This document shows, in pieces, positions 1 to 6,069 of a stretch of 21,001 nt of DNA. Below the pieces are notes generated by a model. The model saw nothing but the letters and a program-made list of their open reading frames with translations. It did not search any database and was not told the DNA's origin. Where the stretch lies: assembly GCA_027325115.1 (NCBI GenBank), contig DAHWFG010000460.1:1-21001 (forward strand), given 5' to 3'. Position numbers and translations under genes: made by a program. The first letter of the stretch is position 1. The number at the start of each line of letters is the position of its first letter. This stretch comes from JAKBCQ01 sp021807585 (lineage in GTDB: Bacteria > Planctomycetota > Planctomycetia > Isosphaerales > Isosphaeraceae).

Positions 1-823
1 GATCTTGCAACTCGCCCAGATCGTCGTCGTCGGTGAGCGAGACGATCACGGTTCCGACGAGCGTCGAAGCGTCGTCCGCCTTTGCTTTGAGGTAAACGAT
101 CGGCGGAGCGACGATGACGGGTCGATGGATCTCACCCGTCACAAGAACTGAATCTTCAACCCCTTCGGACGATCGAAAGACGATCCTGCCCGTCGTGGGA
201 TCGTTGTCGTCGAGCGTCATGCTCACTCGGTAGTGAATCGTCGATCCCACGATTTCGCGTCGTTCGAGCTGGATCGACGGATGCACGATCTTCGCTTCGA
301 CGCGTTCGGGTACACCGCGTAAGACTTTCACGAGGAGTGTCATGGATCGCTTCTCCCCCGTTTTCAATCGATCGAAATGTATCGACGAGGGTTCGAATTC
401 GAACGGCGACTTGAATTCCACGTGAACGATTCGAGTGATCGGATCGATTTTACCGTCGGTCGGCGTGAAGGTGAAAAGAATCGTTTTCTTTTCCCCAGTC
501 GATTCTCGTCGAATCATGTAATGAATCGATCGCGACGTTTTAGGTTTGAGTTTGACCTCTCGCTCTCGAATATTCGTGTAAATGCATGTTGTTTCGATTT
601 TGACCGTCCGTTCGATCTTTCCATCGTTACGAATGATGAAGGTTCCAGGAAGCTCGTAAAGGTTATGATTATCGACCAGGATCGTATCGGTCTTCGGCTC
701 GACAGACAGATTTTGTAAATCAGAAACCTTCCTTGAATAATAAGCGCACCACGCGGCGATATTGATCGATAAAACGATCAGGGAAACGGCCACGACGAAG
801 CGTTTCGAAGCGGTCAATTGCAT
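1..823 (-). CDS. DUF1573-like membrane-anchored protein, 3' end cut by window edge
   Basis: I translated this by eye from an ATG at 823; the frame stays open to base 1, so the C-terminus is missing. AAAGGG with 5-base spacing precedes the start. The product begins MQLTASKRFVVAVSLIVLS, a single N-terminal membrane anchor or uncleaved signal, followed by Ig-like beta-rich domains. The layout is that of planctomycete DUF1573-type proteins: a segment ending in TRIVHVEF, then a second domain beginning SPFEFEPSSIHFDRL. It is a paralog of the gene at 2767-3756. The last part (bases 1-205) is almost identical in DNA to 2940-3144, with the first 133 bases identical, while the N-terminal half is strongly diverged. 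It lies 34 bases after the gene at 858-1967, so the two are probably cotranscribed. The role is unknown; an extracytoplasmic protein is inferred from the anchor. Confidence 0.8.
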   Translation of the reverse strand, partial: MQLTASKRFVVAVSLIVLSINIAAWCAYYSRKVSDLQNLSVEPKTDTILVDNHNLYELPGTFIIRNDGKIERTVKIETTCIYTNIREREVKLKPKTSRSIHYMIRRESTGEKKTILFTFTPTDGKIDPITRIVHVEFKSPFEFEPSSIHFDRLKTGEKRSMTLLVKVLRGVPERVEAKIVHPSIQLERREIVGSTIHYRVSMTLDDNDPTTGRIVFRSSEGVEDSVLVTGEIHRPVIVAPPIVYLKAKADDASTLVGTVIVSLTDDDDLGELQD

Positions 824-857
824 AGTCACCCTTTTTCGGGATGGTTCGACGAATGAT

Positions 858-1967
858 TCAAGACGGTCGAGATTCGACCCGCTTCTCGTCTATGAGTCGG
901 AATCGTATATACCTGTATATCAATATAATGATTGAGAGAACCGATAATGCCGTCGTCGCGTAGACGAGATACGTTACCCAATGAGTTCGACGAGCTATCG
1001 GTTTTGTTTTAGCCAACCCATGAACGTAGCTTTCGACGATTTTGCCGTCCTTGGCGACGTAGACCGCGATACCGTTTGGGAATGAAATATTCTGGAAGAA
1101 CGACTTTGGATAATTCGGCCGGCATGAAATATGACTGATTGTAATGTGGTACTGATTCGCCAACAACTTTTTCTTTTGATTAATAAATGATGCATTATCA
1201 TACGACTTAATATAGCATTCCATAGGCGCCCAAATTCCATCGTCGATTTCTTCAAAACGACTCACGAAACATTCTTCCAGAGGAACGGTATCGGAAATCG
1301 CCGGGAAAAACACGATCGATTTGCACGGCAGGAGATTTCTATCCTCGGCCAACCATAGATATCGTCGATTGAGCAATTTTCTGTCTTTGATTCTCAATGA
1401 ATCGCAGCGAACTTTGATGCAATTTAGTCCCTCTAAAGTTTCTTCACCATCCACTGAACAATTCAGAATCCATACATGCCTATATGGCGTATCTTTATGA
1501 TAGTGTAAAAGATGGTCTCCTCCTCGCAAATAATCCGATAGCGGAAATGAGACCATAGCGTTATTCAGTAGAACCGTGTGTGGTCGAAAAATCAAAGGAT
1601 CCTCAAAATATCCAATATGAATATTGGCTCTTACATTCTGGTCATTGATCTTTGTGATTTCGCCGTCGAATCCTAGATGTGTTTCGAGCGTGTATTTTTG
1701 CTTGTCGGCTCTGACCATGGGATTCTTGCATTGATAATAAAGCATTCCGTTTTGATAGACGGTTTGAGAATCCGAGATCGACGTCTCAAGCAGCATTGGC
1801 GATGGTATCGGAACTTCACCCGGACCGTAGTCGGAATGGACTTGAGCGTCGAGATTCGAATAGAGTTTTTCATTCGACTCGACGTCTCGAATCAAATCGT
1901 CCAAATCGATTTTGCCCGGTCTGGACCCGTCGAAAATGATCGCTGTGATGAAAAGTGATAAGAACAT
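858..1967 (-). CDS. Unrecognised exported protein with C-terminal membrane anchor
   Basis: I chose the ATG at 1967 over one 30 bases upstream because GGGAG (complement of 1974-1978) sits 6 bases before it; the product is then 369 residues. It starts MFLSLFITAIIFDG, a short signal-like segment. Near the C-terminus is one membrane helix (YLVYATTALSVLSIIILIY) followed by a basic tail, so the bulk is probably outside the cytoplasm. The central part has phrases such as LEGLNCIKVRCDS, RRYLWLAEDRNLLPCKS and EEIDDGIWAPME. These recall planctomycete proteins with a LolA/LolB-like beta fold, but I cannot name a family. Base composition is odd: 1141-1200 is 18 of 60 G+C by hand count, with frequent AAA, AAT, ATA and TTA codons, unlike most neighbours. 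It sits between the short ORF at 2037-2318 and the DUF1573-like gene, in one apparent operon. Confidence 0.75.
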   Translation of the reverse strand: MFLSLFITAIIFDGSRPGKIDLDDLIRDVESNEKLYSNLDAQVHSDYGPGEVPIPSPMLLETSISDSQTVYQNGMLYYQCKNPMVRADKQKYTLETHLGFDGEITKINDQNVRANIHIGYFEDPLIFRPHTVLLNNAMVSFPLSDYLRGGDHLLHYHKDTPYRHVWILNCSVDGEETLEGLNCIKVRCDSLRIKDRKLLNRRYLWLAEDRNLLPCKSIVFFPAISDTVPLEECFVSRFEEIDDGIWAPMECYIKSYDNASFINQKKKLLANQYHITISHISCRPNYPKSFFQNISFPNGIAVYVAKDGKIVESYVHGLAKTKPIARRTHWVTYLVYATTALSVLSIIILIYRYIRFRLIDEKRVESRPS

Positions 1968-2036
1968 AAGAGTCTCCCGGTTACTTACGAACAACAAAAA
2001 GCTACCGACGTCATCGGACGAATGTGGAAACGAAAC

Positions 2037-2318
2037 CTATATGCTATCGATATTCTTTGTATCGACCTTATCGACGTCCGACCGACCGACCGAATCCTGA
2101 ATCTTCAAATAAATCGCTTTTCCCCGCTGATTGGAAATCTGATTGAATCCTTCGGTTAGCTCGCCGGGCATTTGACACGTCGGCATCGTTTTAAGTTGAG
2201 GAATGACGATCATCTTGGGATGTCCCCGAGCGTAAGACGGATGGCCCATGGAAAATGCGATTGAGCGGGATAAAGCCGTAATCTTCCGGTATTTGGGATT
2301 CATGTTGAATAACCCCAC
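2037..2318 (-). CDS. Small hypothetical protein, first ORF of the left operon
   Basis: A 93-residue frame starts at GTG 2318, or 88 residues from ATG 2303; the stop is TAG at 2037-2039. I do not recognise the sequence (it contains SIAFSMGHPSYARGHPKMIV and NQRGKAIYLKIQDS). It has no signal peptide or membrane helix and only one cysteine. In favour of a real gene: a good promoter (TTGACT, 16 bases, TATGAT) points at it from 2349-2376 with a leader of about 25-40 bases, no competing gene lies opposite, and it is followed 69 bases later by the next minus-strand gene. GAGCGG, a partial ribosome site, lies 6 bases before the GTG. It could also be the remnant of a longer gene, or an untranslated leader of the operon. 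Confidence 0.4.
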   Translation of the reverse strand: MGLFNMNPKYRKITALSRSIAFSMGHPSYARGHPKMIVIPQLKTMPTCQMPGELTEGFNQISNQRGKAIYLKIQDSVGRSDVDKVDTKNIDSI

Positions 2319-2348
2319 GAGGAACCGCTCAAGATGCGACTTGTGTCA

Positions 2349-2376
2349 ATCATACTCTTCCAACGGTTCGAGTCAA
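2349..2376 (-). promoter_or_regulatory. Sigma-70-type promoter of the left operon
   Basis: On the minus strand, TTGACT (complement of 2371-2376) is separated by 16 bases from TATGAT (complement of 2349-2354), matching the -35/-10 consensus at 5 of 6 positions in each box. Transcription would start near 2342 and run into the ORFs starting at 2318/2303, 1967 and 823. The adjoining ATAGCCC block (2376-2382) recurs at 3831-3837 at the same distance from the second unit's start codon. Confidence 0.55.
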
Positions 2377-2524
2377 TAGCCCGATCGAGTGATTCTTAAA
2401 ACAAGTCGAATCGTCTGGTCGGAATCTCACGCAACCGATCTTGTCCCAATGACTTATGTTCTGTTATCCGAGAGAAAGTCGAACGGATTCGAATGAAGCC
2501 GGACGTGGCTCCCGCAATCATATC

Positions 2525-2611
2525 AACCCGACGCGCGAGCGAGGGTCTTCTGATTATATCGTGATAATTCTGACTGATCATTTGATCGACCCCTCGCTAG
2601 CGCGTCGGGTT
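2525..2611. repeat. Palindromic element, copy A (REP/MITE-like)
   Basis: Inverted arms of 23-24 bases at 2525-2547 (AACCCGACGCGCGAGCGAGG, continuing GTC) and 2588-2611 match with one mismatch and one inserted base, around a loop of about 40 bases. Similarity to copy B (3964-4051) extends right to about 2679 (shared block ...GACGAAGACT) and left to about 2515. Arms of this type, reading ACCCGACGCG and CGCGTCGGGTT, are familiar to me as dispersed intergenic repeats in planctomycete genomes. It lies downstream of the stop at 2767, so it may act as a 3' hairpin. The whole stretch 2319-2766 has no gene; besides this element it holds only the promoter at 2349-2376. Confidence 0.75.
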
Positions 2612-2766
2612 GGTATAATCTCTTCTTCCGTTAGCTCCAAAGATGCGCCGACGCGTCATAGAAGATACGGACGAAGACTTTAACGGATTCGGTTGATCAC
2701 TTGGAGCGATTCGTTCCTGTCTATCTAACAGATCTGTCATCCGTACGATCCTCGAAGATATGGAAC

Positions 2767-3756
2767 TTAACGGTTGCGAACGAGTTCGATCGAAAGGTCG
2801 CGGTCGAGCTTGGAGTAGCGGAAAATCCGTTTCAATCGTTCTCCCTCCTTGATCGCGTCGCGTTTGATCTCGACGGTTAATAAACGCCTGCGGCGATCGG
2901 TACGAATCGATTCGACGATGTGTACGACTCCATCGGCTTGATCTTGCAACTCGCCCAGATCGTCGTCGTCGGTGAGCGAGACGATCACGGTTCCGACGAG
3001 CGTCGAAGCGTCGTCCGCCTTTGCTTTGAGGTAAACGATCGGCGGAGCGACGATGACGGGTCGATGGATCTCGCCCGTCACGAGAACCGAATCTTCAACC
3101 CCTTCGGACGATCGAAAGACGATCCTGCCCGACGTGGGATCGTTTTCACCGAGCGTTAGATCGACGCCGTAACGAATCGTCGATCCCGCGGAGTCGAGCC
3201 GATCGACATGGATCGAAGGATAATCAACGATAACATGAACGTTTTCGATTCCGCCGCGTTTCACCTTGACCGCGAGCGTTTTGGATTGTTTGACGGCCGG
3301 TTTCAATCGACCGAACTGGATCGACGAGGGATCGAACTCGAACGGCGAGGGGATTTCTCCTCGGACAATCCTTGTGATCGTGGGATTGCCGGGTTCGTTT
3401 GAGGTGAACGCGAGCGTGACGAACGCTTGATCTTTGATCGACGTCAGTCGAACGCCGTAGCGGATCGCGCGAATTTCTCCGGGTTCGAGCGTCCCTTCGG
3501 AGGGGGAGATCGAAGCGGGTTGGCCCCACGCTTGTATCTTGAAATCGACCGGTTTATCGCCGTGATTTTGGAGTTGATACACCCCCTCGGCGATCTTACC
3601 GGGAGAATCGGCTGAGAGCCTTGTTTCAAGATCGGGTTCGACGACGATTTGACCGTCGCCGACGCGTCGGGAACGGAGCGCGAGGGCGTTCGCGACCGCG
3701 ATGAAGACGATGATCGAAAGAGATGCGATCAGAATTAACGGACGTTTCGATTTCAT
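2767..3756 (-). CDS. DUF1573-like membrane-anchored protein
   Basis: I chose the ATG at 3756 (329 residues) because it is preceded by GGGA with 8-base spacing, gives an N-terminal membrane segment (KRPLILIASLSIIVFIAVAN), and lies about 40 bases after a promoter-like region. A longer in-frame extension to 3996 runs back through that promoter, a CCGAT microsatellite and repeat copy B, so I reject it. Two beta-rich domains follow: about residues 33-130, with the DUF1573-like phrase EGTLEPGEIRAIRYGVRL and TSNEPGNPTITRIVRGEI, and 131-329 starting SPFEFDPSSIQFGRL. The cysteine pair usual in DUF1573 is absent (AWGQPAS at that place). The product is probably tethered outside the cytoplasmic membrane; its function is unknown. 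The C-terminal part is nearly identical to the truncated paralog at 1-823. Confidence 0.82.
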   Translation of the reverse strand: MKSKRPLILIASLSIIVFIAVANALALRSRRVGDGQIVVEPDLETRLSADSPGKIAEGVYQLQNHGDKPVDFKIQAWGQPASISPSEGTLEPGEIRAIRYGVRLTSIKDQAFVTLAFTSNEPGNPTITRIVRGEIPSPFEFDPSSIQFGRLKPAVKQSKTLAVKVKRGGIENVHVIVDYPSIHVDRLDSAGSTIRYGVDLTLGENDPTSGRIVFRSSEGVEDSVLVTGEIHRPVIVAPPIVYLKAKADDASTLVGTVIVSLTDDDDLGELQDQADGVVHIVESIRTDRRRRLLTVEIKRDAIKEGERLKRIFRYSKLDRDLSIELVRNR

Positions 3757-3802
3757 GACGACGATCCCGAGTCGGCGATGCGGATCACGCGAAATCGGGA
3801 TG

Positions 3803-3830
3803 ATTCTATCACGATCGTCGTCGGTGATCG
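3803..3830 (-). promoter_or_regulatory. Candidate promoter of the second DUF1573-like gene
   Basis: On the minus strand, TAGAAT (complement of 3803-3808) sits 47-52 bases before the ATG at 3756. The -35 position is poor (CGATCA). Its main support is positional: aligned on the shared ATAGCCC block (3831-3837 versus 2376-2382), the -10 box falls within one base of the stronger promoter of the left operon, and the distance to the start codon is alike (about 75 bases). Confidence 0.35.
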
Positions 3831-3890
3831 ATAGCCCAATCGAGCGATTGTCATTCGAGGTCGGATCGAGACGCGACGATCGAGCGGGAT

Positions 3891-3935
3891 CCGTTCCGTT
3901 CCGTTCCGATCCGATCCGATCCGATCCGATCCGAT
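3891..3935. repeat. CCGTT/CCGAT pentanucleotide tandem repeat
   Basis: Three CCGTT units (3891-3905) run directly into six perfect CCGAT units (3906-3935). The tract is intergenic, between the start of the DUF1573-like gene and palindromic copy B. Length change by slippage would alter promoter-distal spacing only, so no phase-variable gene is evident. The gap 3757-4124 holds this tract, the promoter candidate at 3803-3830 and copy B, and no gene. Confidence 0.9.
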
Positions 3936-3963
3936 CCAAACTCGGCGAAGCCTCTATCATACC

Positions 3964-4051
3964 AACCCGACGCGCATGCAATTGTCTTCTGTTCATAGCA
4001 TGAAAACTATCGATTGATCATTTAATCGGACCCTCGCTTGCGCGTCGGGTT
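3964..4051. repeat. Palindromic element, copy B (REP/MITE-like)
   Basis: The right arm 4029-4051 ends CGCGTCGGGTT and the left arm 3964-3986 begins AACCCGACGCG; the left arm is eroded at its inner end (about five mismatches). The inner segment and the flank to about 4118 are similar to copy A (both share TGATCATTT before the right arm, AAAGATGCGC, and GACGAAGACT at the end). It lies 73 bases after the stop of the exported protein at 4125, as copy A lies after the stop at 2767. Confidence 0.72.
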
Positions 4052-4124
4052 AGTATCATCCTATAACCGTCTTCTCAAAAGATGCGCGCAATGCGCGTTG
4101 AAGATGGAGACGAAGACTCTATGG

Positions 4125-5768
4125 TTAATAGACTCGCCGGCTCGTTTCCATCGGGCGCCAAAAGAGGGCGTGATGATAGGCGAATTCGAGGCGTTGGAGG
4201 CGGGACTCGCCCGCACGCGAACCGTTGAAACCTTGATAAAAGGAGGGGAATCTTTTGGGCGGGTGGAATGCGTGATGGAACGCTGGGGCGGGACCGTACG
4301 CGATTGATCCCGCGGCGCCCGAGCGCACGACGTCGAGCACGCCCGACGCGGTCGCTCGGCTTCCCTCGGAATCGGCGATCGTCACCGTGACGGGATAAAA
4401 TCCGGGGTTTTGATACGCGTTCGCTCCGATCACCTCGAATCCCCCCGCGGTCGCGACGACGTAGCCGGGAGACTGTTGTCCGTTTCCCCAATTGATCGAA
4501 GCCGAGAAGTCGGACGCGTTCGCGTAGGGGTTTAAATCGATAAAATGGGCGAGGACGTGTTGATTGTACGATCGAGCCGCGTCGAGGCCCGAGGGCGCCG
4601 AGGTTGCGACGATCGGTTGATCGGCGACGCTCGCGGTTCCGGCGACGACCATCGATTGACCGTTAATCATATCGACGACGCCGATTGAGACGGAATAATT
4701 CCCCGCGTTTGGATAAGCGTATGAAGAGACGATTTCAAATTGTCCCGGGCCTGTTTGAACGACGGTTCCGGGAGACGTTTGTCCGTTTCCCCACGCGACG
4801 GTCGCGGTGAAGTTTCCGGCGGTTCGGGGGCCCTGCGTGTAGGTTGTGTCGAGATCGGTGAACGACGCGACGATTGTGGTGAACGACGTCCCTTCGGGGG
4901 CGATGAAAGGCCCTCCCGGGGACATAAGAAAAGGCGTTGATCCGACGGGGAGGGTCGGCTGATCATTGGGCGATGCGAGCGCCTGGACGACGTAACCGTT
5001 CCAGAAGCCGAACGTTCCCCACGCGAGGTCGCCGATTTCGGAGCCGAGGTTGGACGTGGAATTGGGGTCGAGCCAGGCGGGGTTGGTCGAGGGATCGGGG
5101 TCGGTCACTCCCTCGGCGATCTCGTGCGAGGTTGCGACGGTCGTCAGTTGCCAAACGTTGAGCGGGGCGATCGTGGTGTTGATTCCTCCTGGAGACGGAA
5201 TCACCGCGTATGAGATCGATTGATTGGTCGCGGGATTGATAAAGTTATTATGATATCCGGCGAAGTGGCCGAGTCCCGGTTCGGTTCCCGAGGTTGCGCC
5301 GTTTGCGGAGACCTCGACGTTTTGCGGGGTGTAGACGACGAAGAGTCGTTCGGAATTATTGGAAACCGCCCCCGCGTTGAGTTCGTTAAGGATCGCCGAT
5401 TGGATTTGAGCGTCGGAGATTTGCGAGCCCGCGGGGAGGCTCGTGTTCACGACGACGCTAGCCGTAAACGTTCCGGGTCCGATTCCGTAAGGGTTCATCA
5501 GATTAAAATACGAGCCGCTGACAAGCGTTGAGACATAAGTATTAAGATTGTTCATCACTCCGGCCTGCGCGGGATCGGAATTCCATTGCGATCCGAGGAA
5601 GACTGTTTCAACCTGCGCGTTCGCGAGGACGGGACCGCCTTGATCGACGACCGAGAGGAGTTCGCGGTTTTCGAGGGGTTCGACCGCGGGACGAGCCGAT
5701 CGCTGCGAGCGGCTGCGCGGCGAGCGATAATGACGGTTGTCGATCATGTCGATGAATCTCAAGTTCAT
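4125..5768 (-). CDS. Exported protein: EXORDIUM/PHI-1-like domain plus two PKD-like repeats
   Basis: Numbering is from the ATG at 5768 (547 residues). The frame is open back to a TTG at 5840, with further ATGs at 5831, 5822 and 5747, and no start has a strong ribosome site, so the N-terminus is uncertain. Residues 31-39 read PLENRELLS, the leader motif of many planctomycete secreted proteins. A domain at about 50-270 has VETVFLGSQW near its start, then SHEIAEGVTDPD (H215, E216, E219) and EIGDLAW. That arrangement resembles plant EXORDIUM/PHI-1 proteins and gives an HExxE motif that could bind metal. Two repeats with matching phrases (TATVAWGNGQTSPGTVV and SASINWGNGQQSPGYVV, each ending in a Y-rich PKD-like strand) follow at about 290-475. 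The C-terminal 60-70 residues are His/Phe/Arg-rich with no recognisable fold. Protease activity is unproven. Confidence 0.8.
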   Translation of the reverse strand: MNLRFIDMIDNRHYRSPRSRSQRSARPAVEPLENRELLSVVDQGGPVLANAQVETVFLGSQWNSDPAQAGVMNNLNTYVSTLVSGSYFNLMNPYGIGPGTFTASVVVNTSLPAGSQISDAQIQSAILNELNAGAVSNNSERLFVVYTPQNVEVSANGATSGTEPGLGHFAGYHNNFINPATNQSISYAVIPSPGGINTTIAPLNVWQLTTVATSHEIAEGVTDPDPSTNPAWLDPNSTSNLGSEIGDLAWGTFGFWNGYVVQALASPNDQPTLPVGSTPFLMSPGGPFIAPEGTSFTTIVASFTDLDTTYTQGPRTAGNFTATVAWGNGQTSPGTVVQTGPGQFEIVSSYAYPNAGNYSVSIGVVDMINGQSMVVAGTASVADQPIVATSAPSGLDAARSYNQHVLAHFIDLNPYANASDFSASINWGNGQQSPGYVVATAGGFEVIGANAYQNPGFYPVTVTIADSEGSRATASGVLDVVRSGAAGSIAYGPAPAFHHAFHPPKRFPSFYQGFNGSRAGESRLQRLEFAYHHALFWRPMETSRRVY

Positions 5769-5973
5769 TCCGCGAACGATCGGGGTCGAATCGCGGCTGG
5801 TGAACGATCGCTCGATCGCCATGATGAACATGAGTTTCAATCGAGCGGGTTCGATCGCGCGGGCGAATTCGCGCTTCTTTTGGAATTGGAGTACGTCGAT
5901 CGTCGCGGGGTGCTTGGCGGGTGTGAAAAACGACGCGGAGGGCTACGGAGCGTTGATTTCAGGACCAATTGCT

Positions 5974-6031
5974 CAAAAAAAGAACCGCGGGGTCGTTCGC
6001 GAGCTAAGCTGCGCCTGCGACCGCCGCGGTT
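5974..6031 (-). terminator. Intrinsic terminator of the alkaline phosphatase gene
   Basis: On the minus strand a GC-rich stem is followed by TTCTTTTTTTG. The arms are 6017-6031 and 5983-6000 (plus-strand ends AACCGCGG and CCGCGGTT pair perfectly, and GGTCG/CGACC extends the stem past one mismatch). The T-run is the complement of 5975-5981. It starts about 40 bases after the phosphatase stop. The rest of 5769-6069 shows nothing I can name. Confidence 0.75.
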
Positions 6032-6069
6032 ATCGGTCGACGATCAAAGACTGATGCAGAATCAAAGAT

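Noticed and set aside
377..718. Plus-strand frame of 113 codons
   Set aside because: It is antisense to the truncated DUF1573-like gene, whose minus-strand frame has an anchor, a ribosome site and a paralog.
2396..2683. Short frames on both strands across palindromic copy A
   Set aside because: They read the inverted arms (for example SLARRV on both sides) and have no ribosome site; they are repeat artefacts.
3757..3996. N-terminal extension of the DUF1573-like gene to 3996
   Set aside because: It would translate a promoter-like region, the CCGAT tract and part of palindromic copy B; the ATG at 3756 has a ribosome site and begins with a membrane anchor.
2525..4051. Possible CRISPR repeats
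   Set aside because: Only two copies, 1.4 kb apart and internally palindromic with a gene between them; there are no regular spacers and no cas gene.
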